DNA from: Candidatus Gottesmanbacteria bacterium
Lineage (GTDB): Bacteria > Patescibacteriota > Microgenomatia > UBA10105 > UBA927
Length of the DNA stretch: 22,505 bases
Assembly: GCA_016182725.1 (NCBI GenBank)
Contig: JACPFZ010000019.1
Location: 3,046 to 25,550 of the forward strand
Reading direction: 5' to 3'
Shown: in pieces, positions 1 to 7,449 of the stretch
Layout: each line of letters opens with the position of its first letter
How positions within the stretch are numbered: the first letter of the stretch is position 1
The notes under the pieces: model-generated
Told to the model about the DNA's origin: nothing
Database searches by the model: none
The model's input: the letters and a program-made list of their open reading frames with translations, nothing else
Position numbers and translations under genes: made by a program

Positions 1-987
1 GCTGACACGACTGTAGTCATACGAAAGTGTTTTAACGACATAGTCATAGATGGCCCGGGGCGTTCGAAGCGTCGTGGCAAGCTCCACGATTTTTGGATCA
101 TTAGCTTCCCAATAGTTGAGAGGCCTGGTGTATACGTGTGAATCTATCGTTGTTTTTCCAAACGTATCTTGAGGCGCAATAGTGATGAATATCGTGAGCG
201 CAGCTTGAATATCGAGTTTTTGCCCGGGTGCAAGACTGTACTGGGCCAACCAGTTGCCATCATCGTCTTCATAGATTTTGGATGGTTTAGGATCCAAAGA
301 GCGCACCAGCACTTTTTGAAACGCCGTATCCGGCGGAAGGGCGATCTCGCGGGTGATAGGAGTAACGTTTGGATTTTGCAGAAAATAGGAAAGGTTTAAG
401 GAAAACGCTTGCAATGACCCGTATGCCGCGGAAACTCCACCTGCCATCATCTGCTGTTTGTTCCAACGTTTCCCATCTGCTGGTAACGGGCTCATGTAGG
501 CATTTGGGCCAAAACTACTAGGGACCGTAAGGGTCACAAAATAAGAAGCAATGTCTGGATCGGAAACCACGCCGGGAACATTGACTTCCCAAATCGCGCC
601 GTTTCTTTGCGCAGTGTCCTCGTTGACAAAACGCAAGGTAAACGAAAGCGCTTTCCCTAACCCTACCACTTGGTCATTAAACACGAGCACAATTTCTGTT
701 TTTCCGTTCTTTTGCGTGATGGTTGGACGAATATTTCCTTTTCGATCATAGGCCACGACATCGCGAATTTTTTCCGTATCAATGAGTATAGAGTACTTGG
801 TAGGATACAAATTGGTAAGCTTATTGGTGAGACTGATATTCTGCGTGACAATAGTACGGCCATCAGGCGAGATCGTGTAATCAACGGTATAATCTGCCTG
901 AAACTCTCCTGCCGCCTGCGCCAGTGGGTGGGGCAAAATAATCCAATAAACAAATAATCCAATAATCCAATAAAGAATCTTTTTCAC
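1..987 (-). CDS. Secreted transglutaminase-like protein, N-terminal part (C-terminus beyond window)
   Basis: A frame without stops runs from a GTG at 985-987 to the window edge (329 codons seen). The start encodes VKKILYWIIGLFVYWIILPH followed by PLAQAAGEF: a short basic stretch, a hydrophobic core and an Ala-rich signal-peptidase-like site, so export is likely. The next ~280 residues look like beta-rich extracellular sequence (for example QADYTVDYTISPDG). The last visible residues, PRAIYDYVVKTLSYDYSRVS, resemble the helix that opens transglutaminase-core domains, just ahead of the catalytic Cys, which would lie outside the window. The start is 5 bases after the uvrA stop, so it is probably co-transcribed with uvrA. 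GTG was chosen because it gives a complete signal peptide and no in-frame ATG comes earlier. The transglutaminase call is by sequence resemblance; the catalytic residues are not visible. Confidence 0.72.
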   Translation of the reverse strand, partial: MKKILYWIIGLFVYWIILPHPLAQAAGEFQADYTVDYTISPDGRTIVTQNISLTNKLTNLYPTKYSILIDTEKIRDVVAYDRKGNIRPTITQKNGKTEIVLVFNDQVVGLGKALSFTLRFVNEDTAQRNGAIWEVNVPGVVSDPDIASYFVTLTVPSSFGPNAYMSPLPADGKRWNKQQMMAGGVSAAYGSLQAFSLNLSYFLQNPNVTPITREIALPPDTAFQKVLVRSLDPKPSKIYEDDDGNWLAQYSLAPGQKLDIQAALTIFITIAPQDTFGKTTIDSHVYTRPLNYWEANDPKIVELATTLRTPRAIYDYVVKTLSYDYSRVS

Positions 988-992
988 TCTTT

Positions 993-3900
993 TTATTCTA
1001 ATATCTTTTTGAGAAACTGTCCTGTGTAGGAACTTTTTACCCGAGCAACTTGCTGAGGTATTCCACTGGCAATTACCCGTCCGCCGGCGTCGCCGCCTTC
1101 CGGTCCCAGATCAATAATCCAGTCTGCGTTTTTAATAATATCGAGGTTGTGTTCGATGACGAGAACGGTATTACCCAAGCCCGTTAGGCGATGAAGGACT
1201 TGCAGCAATTTTTCCAAATCGGCAAAATGTAACCCCGTCGTCGGTTCATCCAGGATATATACTGTTTTACCGGTAGCCCGACGTGAGAGTTCACTTGCTA
1301 ACTTGACGCGCTGCGCTTCTCCACCTGATAGCGTTGGGGCTGGTTGTCCCAAATGAATGTAATCTAGTCCCACATCACGGATTGTTGCCAATTTTTCTGC
1401 CAAGATGGGATGATTGGCAAAAAATGCCCGCGCTTCTTCAACCGTCATATCCAATACATGGGCAATAGATTTTCCATGATAGTGAACATCAAGCGTTTCT
1501 GCATTATAGCGATGACCGTGACACACATCACACGTCACATAAATATCAGACAAAAATTGCATCTCGATTTTTTTTTGGCCTTCGCCTTCGCATGCTTCAC
1601 ACCGGCCGCCCTTCACATTAAAAGAAAATCTTCCGGGTTTGTAACCGCGAAGGCGCGCTTCCGGCAACTGGCTAAAGATGTCGCGAATGAGGGTGAAAAT
1701 CCCGGTATACGTGGCAGGGTTACTTCGCGGTGTTCTTCCAATCGGTGATTGGTCAATGAGGATAACTTTGTCAATAAGCTCAAGCCCGTCAATACGCTCA
1801 TGTGCGCCTGCCTTCACTCTGCTTGTTGGATTAAAATAGTTAAAAAGTGCCTGATAGAGGGTTTCGACGATAAGCGTGGATTTTCCTGACCCGGAAACGC
1901 CGGTAATGCAGATAAATTTGCCTAGTGGAAACGAGACGTCAATGTTTTTTAGATTGTTTTGCTTTGCTCCATATATTGTCAGGGATTCTGAAGATTCCGA
2001 ATTACTGTCTTTCTCAAACCCTATATGTCTCGCTGTTCCACCCCCGGTGTGGAGTGGCTTCACACCTAAAGATGGGCGGGTAATCGTCCGCGTGCCATTT
2101 AAGTATTGTGCGGTGAGTGAGTTGGGGTTACCCTTCATTTCCCCGACCGTTCCCTGCGCAATGATAGTGCCACCATGTTCCCCCGCACCCGGGCCGATGT
2201 CTACCAGCCAGTCCGCCTCTTCCATCATTTCGCGGTCATGCTCGACGACAATCACGGTATTCCCCAAATTCCGGAGCATTTGGAGCGTATGGATAAGCTT
2301 TATGTTGTCCCGTTGGTGGAGACCAATGGACGGTTCATCCAAGACATAAAGCACGCCGGAAAGCCCGGAGCCGATCTGTGAGGCGAGCCTTATACGCTGC
2401 GCTTCCCCACCGGCTAACGTTGTTGCCGACCGATCCAGTGTGAGGTACTCGAGCCCGACGGCACTAAGAAAACGGAGCCGTGCTTTAATTTCTCGAAGTA
2501 TCGGAGCGGCAATTGCCTGTTCAGCGCTAGAAAATAATTGTTCTGTAGAATGTTTCGATGTTCTAGAACATGATAACATTTCTTCCAGATGTTTTATCCA
2601 TGTAAATGCGTCACTGATAGACAAGGCCGTACAGTCCGCAATAGAAAACCCGTCAATGGTTATCGTTAAACTTTCTTTTTTGAGTCGTTGACCGCGACAG
2701 CTACTACAAATCTCTTCGCGCATGTATTTTTCAATTTCTCGCCGCAAAAAATCAGACTCGGATGCAAGGTAGCGCTTTTTGAGTTCATTGACGACGCCAT
2801 GAAACGGCTCTTCTATGCTGGTTACGTCACCGAACCTATTGGTTCCGCTCACTCGGTATAGGCGATCACCAGTTCCATACAAAAGCACGTCCTTTTGCGC
2901 GGGTGAAAGGAGACGCAGAGGTTTTCGGGGATCAATGCCTGCCTGGGCCAGTGCCGTTGTTACCACACGGGAAAACCAGGTGTCATGGAAAAACATTCTG
3001 GCAAACGGCAGGATGCCGCCCTCACTGATGGAAAGAATGGGGTTAATGACGAGCTGGGGATCCACGGTGAGAATACTCCCGATGCCGCTACAACTAGGAC
3101 AGGCGCCATGCGGAGAGTTAAAAGAAAATGACCGGGGTTCAATTTCTGAAAGTGATATGTTGCAGATGGGACAGGCAAACTTTTCGGAAAAGATGTGATC
3201 GCTAAATTTTTTTGGTTTATCGGTGATGGTAAATCCGCCCTCTACAATGTCGGCAACAATGACCAACCCGTCGGAAAGAGACAGCGCGCCTTCGATGCCA
3301 TCAGTAATACGGGAACGCAGATTTGCGTAAAAGATTGGCTCCTTTATGCTTTTTTTATCAATACTTATTTTGTCAACGACGACATCAATTGAGTGTTTGT
3401 TGGTTTTAATAAGCAGAATATCTTCATCCACATTAATAATTTTTCCGTCCACGCGCACCTGTCGATACCCTTTGGCGGCTAGATTATCGAAAAGCCCGGA
3501 AAATTCACCTTTTCTGTCTTGGACAACAGGAGAAAGGAGAGCAAAACGGTATTGCTTGATACCATGGGTCTCCAGTTGGTTTTTTGCAAGTTTTAACATT
3601 TGCTCTACAATCTGCTGCGGAGACTGTCTGCTTATTTCACGGCCACAATTGGGGCAGTGGGGATGCCCTATGCGCGCAAACAAAAGCCGCAGATAGTCAT
3701 ATATTTCCGTTACGGTCCCCACGGTTGAGCGCGGGTTATGCGAGGTAGATTTTTGATCAATCGAAATTGCCGGTGACAATCCTTCGATATTGTCTACATC
3801 CGGCTTGTCCATAACGCCTAAAAACTGCCTGGCGTAGGAAGAAAGCGACTCCACGTATCTGCGTTGCCCTTCGGCATAGATGGTATCAAACGCAAGTGAA

Positions 3901-4022
3901 GACTTGCCGGAACCTGAAATACCCGTAAACACAATGAGTTTATTCTTCGGAAGCTCCAGTGTAATATTCTTTAGATTATGTTGTCTCGCTCCTTTGATTA
4001 TTAACTTATCCATAGCAAGCAA
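993..4022 (-). CDS. uvrA: Excinuclease ABC subunit A (UvrA)
   Basis: UvrA is the damage-recognition ATPase of nucleotide excision repair and loads UvrB. Both ABC ATPase halves are present: Walker A GISGSGKSSLAFDTIYAEGQ near the N-terminus and GVSGSGKST in the second half, with signatures LAGGEAQRIRLASQ (Ala where Ser is usual) and LSGGEAQRVKLASE. Zinc-module cysteines are seen in CPIC...CPSC and CEAC...CDVC. At 1009 aa it is longer than the usual ~940 aa. Two stretches that look inserted (about residues 478-497 and 645-670) coincide with inverted-repeat DNA. The start is either TTG at 4022, with GGGTGG a few bases upstream, or ATG at 4013 (MDKLIIKGARQHNLK), which fits the family start better. 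It has its own promoter-like sequence between uvrB and uvrA. No uvrC is in the window. Confidence 0.98.
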   Translation of the reverse strand: MLAMDKLIIKGARQHNLKNITLELPKNKLIVFTGISGSGKSSLAFDTIYAEGQRRYVESLSSYARQFLGVMDKPDVDNIEGLSPAISIDQKSTSHNPRSTVGTVTEIYDYLRLLFARIGHPHCPNCGREISRQSPQQIVEQMLKLAKNQLETHGIKQYRFALLSPVVQDRKGEFSGLFDNLAAKGYRQVRVDGKIINVDEDILLIKTNKHSIDVVVDKISIDKKSIKEPIFYANLRSRITDGIEGALSLSDGLVIVADIVEGGFTITDKPKKFSDHIFSEKFACPICNISLSEIEPRSFSFNSPHGACPSCSGIGSILTVDPQLVINPILSISEGGILPFARMFFHDTWFSRVVTTALAQAGIDPRKPLRLLSPAQKDVLLYGTGDRLYRVSGTNRFGDVTSIEEPFHGVVNELKKRYLASESDFLRREIEKYMREEICSSCRGQRLKKESLTITIDGFSIADCTALSISDAFTWIKHLEEMLSCSRTSKHSTEQLFSSAEQAIAAPILREIKARLRFLSAVGLEYLTLDRSATTLAGGEAQRIRLASQIGSGLSGVLYVLDEPSIGLHQRDNIKLIHTLQMLRNLGNTVIVVEHDREMMEEADWLVDIGPGAGEHGGTIIAQGTVGEMKGNPNSLTAQYLNGTRTITRPSLGVKPLHTGGGTARHIGFEKDSNSESSESLTIYGAKQNNLKNIDVSFPLGKFICITGVSGSGKSTLIVETLYQALFNYFNPTSRVKAGAHERIDGLELIDKVILIDQSPIGRTPRSNPATYTGIFTLIRDIFSQLPEARLRGYKPGRFSFNVKGGRCEACEGEGQKKIEMQFLSDIYVTCDVCHGHRYNAETLDVHYHGKSIAHVLDMTVEEARAFFANHPILAEKLATIRDVGLDYIHLGQPAPTLSGGEAQRVKLASELSRRATGKTVYILDEPTTGLHFADLEKLLQVLHRLTGLGNTVLVIEHNLDIIKNADWIIDLGPEGGDAGGRVIASGIPQQVARVKSSYTGQFLKKILE
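2046..2067. repeat. GGTGTG/CACACC inverted repeat in the UvrA inter-domain linker
   Basis: GGTGTGG (2046-2052) and CACACCT (2061-2067) can form a 6-bp stem. It codes for part of a linker of about 25 residues (GVKPLHTGGGTARHIG) between the two ABC modules of UvrA. The same arrangement, GGTGTGG then CACACCT eight bases later, occurs at 8153-8173 after rsmI. Confidence 0.5.
2549..2578. repeat. 30-bp palindromic repeat, copy inside uvrA
   Basis: An exact 30-base copy of the sequence at 19363-19392. Its core ATGTTCTAGAACAT (2558-2571) is a perfect palindrome, flanked by TGTT on the left and AACA on the right (2551-2578). Six more bases, TCTTCC, match after two mismatches. In uvrA it is translated in frame within residues ~482-491, in a segment that looks inserted between WIKHLE and AIAAPILREI. 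Confidence 0.93.
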
Positions 4023-4053
4023 AAACGACCACCCAAGGATGCGTGGCAGTGGT

Positions 4054-4083
4054 ATTATAGACGGAGAAGAGAGTTTACGTCAA
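4054..4083 (-). promoter_or_regulatory. Promoter-like sequence for uvrA
   Basis: On the minus strand TTGACG (4083-4078) and a perfect TATAAT (4059-4054) are separated by 18 bases. The -35 overlaps the uvrB stop codon. Transcription would start near 4047, leaving a leader of about 25-35 bases before uvrA, with GGGTGG inside it. This suggests uvrA can be transcribed separately from uvrB. It is a motif call only. Confidence 0.6.
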
Positions 4084-6068
4084 AGGGTTGAAATGAAGTC
4101 GCGCAATTTTGCCGCAAGTTCAAAGTTCAAATCCCGCGCAGTCTGCCGCATGGATTTTTCCAGTTTCTTTGTAAGCTCCAGCTTATCTTTCGGCGTCATG
4201 GCGTCTAAATCTTTTTGAGAGAGTGAAAGCATCTGGCGCACGTCCTGTTCTTCTTCCTCAATTTCTTTCTCCACCAGCCGCTCCCGGATGGGTTTTTTGA
4301 TACTTTTCGGCGTAATGCCGTGTTTTTTATTGAATTCGAGTTGAATTTCGCGTCTCCGTTCTCCTTCCGCAATGGCATCTTTCATGGAATTCGTCATAAC
4401 GTCCGCATAGAAAATGACTTCGCCGGACACATGGCGAGCTGCCCGTCCCATGGTCTGTATGAGACTCGTGCGACTGCGCAAAAATCCCTCCTTATCCGCA
4501 TCCAAAATAGCAACTAGAGAAACTTCCGGAAGATCCAAGCCCTCGCGTAAAAGATTGATGCCGACAACCACATCGTATGCTCCTTTACGCAGATCAGCCA
4601 GGATATCTGATCGCTCCAGTGTCTGAATATCCGCATGAAGGTAATGTACCTTGATGCCGCGTTCTTCCAAAAACCTGGATAAATCCTCTGCCATACGTTT
4701 GGTGAGCGTGGTTACCAGTATCCGCTCTTTTTTCTCCACGCGCTTGGTGATTTCACCCGTAAGATCATCAATTTGTCCGCTTGTGGGGCGAACACTCACC
4801 TTCGGGTCAATAAGCCCGGTGGGTCGCACGAGTTGTTGCGTCACTGGTCCGCGCGACAGTTCCCACTGGTCAGGCGTTGCCGAAACATAGACGCAGCTTT
4901 TGGGAATCTGGCGGAGAAATTCCTCAAAGCGCAGTGGCCGGTTATCCAATGCTGCGGGCAGCCGGAATCCATAATCAATGAGTGTTTGTTTGCGGCTGCG
5001 GTCGCCGTTATACATACCGCGAATCTGCGGGAGGCTCATATGAGACTCATCAATAAACAGGAGCCAGTCATCACCCGCTGCTTCGCCAAAGTAATCCAAA
5101 AGTGTGTATGGAGGATCACCGGGATTTCGTCCGTCAAAGTACCGTGAATAGTTTTCAATGCCGTTGACGTACCCCATCTCCTGGATCATCTCAAGGTCAT
5201 AATTGACGCGTTGTTCAATGCGATGGGCCTCCAGCATTTTCCCCTGATCTTTGAAACGTGTAATTTGTTTTGCCAAATCGTCGCGAATTTGTACAAACAC
5301 GCTTTTGTGGCGCACGGGGTCAGTCATGTAGTGCTTAGCCGGATAAATCATGATGCCGGAAAGGACTTCTATGGTTTTTCCCGTCATCGGATCTAATTTG
5401 ACTAATTTTTCCAATTTGTCGGAAGAAACCACCATACGGATTGCGGTATCCTCATAGGCAGGAAAAAGATCAATGGTTTCCCCCCGTACACGGAAGGTGC
5501 CTCTGTGAAAGCCGTAGTCACTTCTCTCGTACTGAAGTTGCACCAAACGGGTAAAAATGCTTTGACGGGCAACTTTCATACCGGTTGCCAGTTCCAATAC
5601 AAAATGTCCGTACTCCCGTGGCGAGCCGATGTTATAGATGCAGGAAACTGAAGCAACAACGATGGTGTCGCGCCGAGTGAGGAGATTCGTCGTTGCCGCA
5701 AGCCGCAGTTTATCAATCTCCTCGTTAATTTCCGTCTCTTTTTCAATATAGGTGTCCGTCTGTGGGACGTATGCTTCTGGCTGGTAATAATCGTAGTACG
5801 AAACAAAATAGGAAACTGCATTTTTTGGAAAAAAGTCCCGAAATTCCTGATAAAGTTGCGCCGCAAGAGTTTTGTTGTGAGAAATGACGAGAGTCGGTCG
5901 GTTGAGTCTGGCAATCACGGCAGCCATAGTGTACGTCTTGCCGCTTCCGGTGACCCCTAAAAGCACTTGTTCCCCCAATCCTTTTTGCGCATAACGCAGA
6001 AGCGACGTAATCGCTTCGGGCTGGTCGCCGCTAGGTTGAAACGGTGAAGAAAGTTTAAATTGTTTCAT
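4080..6068 (-). CDS. uvrB: Excinuclease ABC subunit B (UvrB)
   Basis: UvrB is the helicase-like subunit that receives damaged DNA from UvrA and recruits UvrC. The 662 aa length is normal. Walker A GVTGSGKTYTMA is at residues ~38-49. The damage-probing beta-hairpin region reads SYYDYYQPEAYVPQTDTYIE. The Walker B/DEAD-like motif is LFIDESH, helicase motif VI is MGRAARH, and a C-terminal UVR domain (MRQTARDLNFELAAKLRDF) would contact UvrC. The ATG start fits the family N-terminus (FQPSGDQPEAI). It is divergent from lexA across an 84-bp gap holding a perfect inverted repeat, which suggests SOS control. There is no clear Shine-Dalgarno sequence before the start. uvrA lies 57 bases downstream. Confidence 0.98.
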   Translation of the reverse strand: MKQFKLSSPFQPSGDQPEAITSLLRYAQKGLGEQVLLGVTGSGKTYTMAAVIARLNRPTLVISHNKTLAAQLYQEFRDFFPKNAVSYFVSYYDYYQPEAYVPQTDTYIEKETEINEEIDKLRLAATTNLLTRRDTIVVASVSCIYNIGSPREYGHFVLELATGMKVARQSIFTRLVQLQYERSDYGFHRGTFRVRGETIDLFPAYEDTAIRMVVSSDKLEKLVKLDPMTGKTIEVLSGIMIYPAKHYMTDPVRHKSVFVQIRDDLAKQITRFKDQGKMLEAHRIEQRVNYDLEMIQEMGYVNGIENYSRYFDGRNPGDPPYTLLDYFGEAAGDDWLLFIDESHMSLPQIRGMYNGDRSRKQTLIDYGFRLPAALDNRPLRFEEFLRQIPKSCVYVSATPDQWELSRGPVTQQLVRPTGLIDPKVSVRPTSGQIDDLTGEITKRVEKKERILVTTLTKRMAEDLSRFLEERGIKVHYLHADIQTLERSDILADLRKGAYDVVVGINLLREGLDLPEVSLVAILDADKEGFLRSRTSLIQTMGRAARHVSGEVIFYADVMTNSMKDAIAEGERRREIQLEFNKKHGITPKSIKKPIRERLVEKEIEEEEQDVRQMLSLSQKDLDAMTPKDKLELTKKLEKSMRQTARDLNFELAAKLRDFISTL

Positions 6069-6108
6069 TCGGTTTTTGTTTCTATTTGATCTATTTAGAG
6101 ATTATTTA

Positions 6109-6139
6109 AGTATATTGACACTTCGGGTATTATTTGTAA
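6109..6139 (-). promoter_or_regulatory. Possible uvrB promoter
   Basis: On the minus strand TATACT (6114-6109) matches five of six -10 bases. The upstream -35 is weak: TTACAA lies 19 bases away at 6139-6134. Any -35 here falls inside the GTATTA-N4-TAATAC inverted repeat, so a repressor bound there could also block uvrB. The predicted leader is about 34 bases. Confidence 0.4.
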
Positions 6140-6143
6140 TACT
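6115..6143 (+). promoter_or_regulatory. lexA promoter
   Basis: A consensus TTGACA (6115-6120) is followed after 17 bases by AATACT (6138-6143), preceded by TGT, which resembles an extended -10. Transcription would start about 6149-6151, only 2-4 bases before the lexA ATG at 6153. No Shine-Dalgarno sequence fits, so the mRNA looks leaderless or nearly so. Confidence 0.65.
6127..6142. promoter_or_regulatory. Candidate LexA operator: GTATTA-N4-TAATAC inverted repeat
   Basis: The sequence GTATTATTTGTAATAC is a perfect 6-bp inverted repeat with a 4-base spacer. It overlaps the lexA -10 and the probable uvrB -35 region. The position is what an autoregulatory SOS box shared by lexA and uvrB would occupy. 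It resembles neither the E. coli (CTGT-N8-ACAG) nor the Bacillus (GAAC-N4-GTTC) box, so it would be a lineage-specific motif. Confidence 0.55.
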
Positions 6144-6152
6144 GATTTTATC

Positions 6153-6779
6153 ATGCCGCCTATTCTTTATCCACGCGAACGCCAACTCCTCGATTTTGTC
6201 AGCCAATTTATTCAGCGCTATGGGTATGCTCCGACACTGAAAGAAATCGGCCAAGCCATGAATATTAATTCTCCGGCAACTGTCCACGAACATGTAGATA
6301 GACTTCGGATAAAAGGTTTTATTAAAAAACTGGACGGTACGGCGCGAGGCCTGGAAGTGGTTAGTGATCATTTTCGCAACACCGCGGGCATGGGCAGCGT
6401 GGAGCTGCCGGTCATGGGCTACATTGCCGCAGGCGCACCGCTTGAGCCCTACACGGATCCAAACTTTTACCTAACGGTTGCTCCTGGAATGCTTTCGGAT
6501 AAAAAAGCAGGATATGTGTTGCAGGTCAAGGGCGCCTCCATGATCGAAGACGGTATTTTTGATGGCGACTACGTCGTGATCCAGCACCAGCAGGATGCAC
6601 AAAATGGAGATATCGTCGTTGCGCTCCTGCCGAATGGTTTAGCGACTCTCAAGCGCATTTATTTTGAGAAAGACCGCATTAAACTCATGCCGGCCAATGC
6701 ACACATGGCACCCATTTTTACCACCCATGTCAAAATTCAAGGCCGAGTCGTGGGGCTTATCCGAAAATACAGTTCCTGA
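6153..6779 (+). CDS. lexA: LexA SOS repressor
   Basis: LexA represses DNA-repair genes and cleaves itself when RecA filaments form. The 208-aa protein has an N-terminal winged helix (residues ~1-65; YAPTLKEIGQAMNINSPATV holds the recognition helix) and a C-terminal S24 peptidase domain. The self-cleavage Ala-Gly bond is at A93-G94 (GYIAAGAP), the nucleophile at S129 (VKGASM, where GDSM is more usual) and the general base at K167 (ATLKR). All parts needed for autoproteolysis are therefore present. It is divergent from uvrB, a common SOS arrangement. The ATG at 6153 lacks a Shine-Dalgarno sequence and lies just after a strong promoter. Its last 23 bases overlap the end of the convergent DedA gene. 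Confidence 0.95.
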   Translation: MPPILYPRERQLLDFVSQFIQRYGYAPTLKEIGQAMNINSPATVHEHVDRLRIKGFIKKLDGTARGLEVVSDHFRNTAGMGSVELPVMGYIAAGAPLEPYTDPNFYLTVAPGMLSDKKAGYVLQVKGASMIEDGIFDGDYVVIQHQQDAQNGDIVVALLPNGLATLKRIYFEKDRIKLMPANAHMAPIFTTHVKIQGRVVGLIRKYSS

Positions 6780-7428
6780 AGAATTTAATTTTTGAAAGTT
6801 TTTTTACGCGGCTTACTAATTTTTGCCGTTGTTCTTTGCTTCCCACGAAATGCAAAACCACCGGAAGGAGTGATCCGAAGACGATCAAAAATATCACGAT
6901 TTCGTAGTTGTGCTTTACAAACGGAACATTGCCAAGAAAAAACCCGAGGGATGCAATGCCGACTGCCCACAGTAGTCCTCCTAAAATATTAAAAAGCAAA
7001 AATGTGCGATATGGCATTTTTGCGACACCAGCGACAATCGGAGCAAAGGTACGGACAAATGGCACAAATCTTGCCAGGACAATCGTTTTACTCCCGTGCT
7101 TGGTGTAAAATTTTTGTGCATCCAACAGGTGATGTTTTTTAAAAAATCGCGAATCCTCACGTTTGAAGAGCTTCACGCCGACTTTTTCCCCGAACCAATA
7201 GCCGACATTATCTCCTAATACCGCCGCAAGAAACGTAATGACGAGAAGTATCGGATAATTGATAAGTCCCTGCGATGCCAACACACCAGCTGTAAACAAA
7301 AGACTGTCTCCTGGCAGAAAAAAGCCAAAAAATAACCCGGATTCAGCAAAAAGTACGGCAAATACCCCGATAAGTCCTAGGGTTTTAATAAGAAGTTCGG
7401 GATTAAGGAGAAGTTCGATGGTCGGCAT
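6757..7428 (-). CDS. DedA/SNARE-associated family membrane protein
   Basis: This 223-aa integral membrane protein belongs to the DedA family (VTT domain). Some members flip undecaprenyl phosphate or other lipids across the cytoplasmic membrane; the substrate here cannot be told. Family landmarks are ESGLFFGFFLPGDSLLFTAG near residues 29-48 and ARFVPFVRTFAPIVAG with its conserved arginines. Several hydrophobic segments span the protein, and the C-terminal tail is basic (KLVSRVKKLSKIKFF). The ATG start is 21 bases from the divergent rsmI start, and both appear to use overlapping -10 elements. The 3' end overlaps lexA tail-to-tail by 23 bases. Confidence 0.9.
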   Translation of the reverse strand: MPTIELLLNPELLIKTLGLIGVFAVLFAESGLFFGFFLPGDSLLFTAGVLASQGLINYPILLVITFLAAVLGDNVGYWFGEKVGVKLFKREDSRFFKKHHLLDAQKFYTKHGSKTIVLARFVPFVRTFAPIVAGVAKMPYRTFLLFNILGGLLWAVGIASLGFFLGNVPFVKHNYEIVIFLIVFGSLLPVVLHFVGSKEQRQKLVSRVKKLSKIKFFRNCIFG

Positions 7429-7449
7429 AATGCTATAATACAGGATTGT
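7429..7449. promoter_or_regulatory. Compact bidirectional promoter for rsmI and the DedA gene
   Basis: The 21-bp gap contains TGCTATAATA. On the plus strand this is an extended -10 (TGC-TATAAT, hexamer 7434-7439) ten bases before the rsmI ATG. On the minus strand the overlapping bases give TATTAT six bases before the DedA ATG. Both start sites would fall at or within about five bases of the start codons. No good -35 is visible on the plus side. Confidence 0.55.

Noticed and set aside
663..962. Open frames on either strand inside the first kilobase as separate small genes
   Set aside because: They overlap the continuous 329-codon frame that has a signal peptide and a transglutaminase-like end.
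2558..2571. ATGTTCTAGAACAT as a LexA binding site in uvrA and before holA
   Set aside because: The exact match extends over 30 bases, longer than a repressor site needs, one copy is deep in coding sequence, and it differs from the repeat at the lexA promoter. An inserted repeat explains it better.
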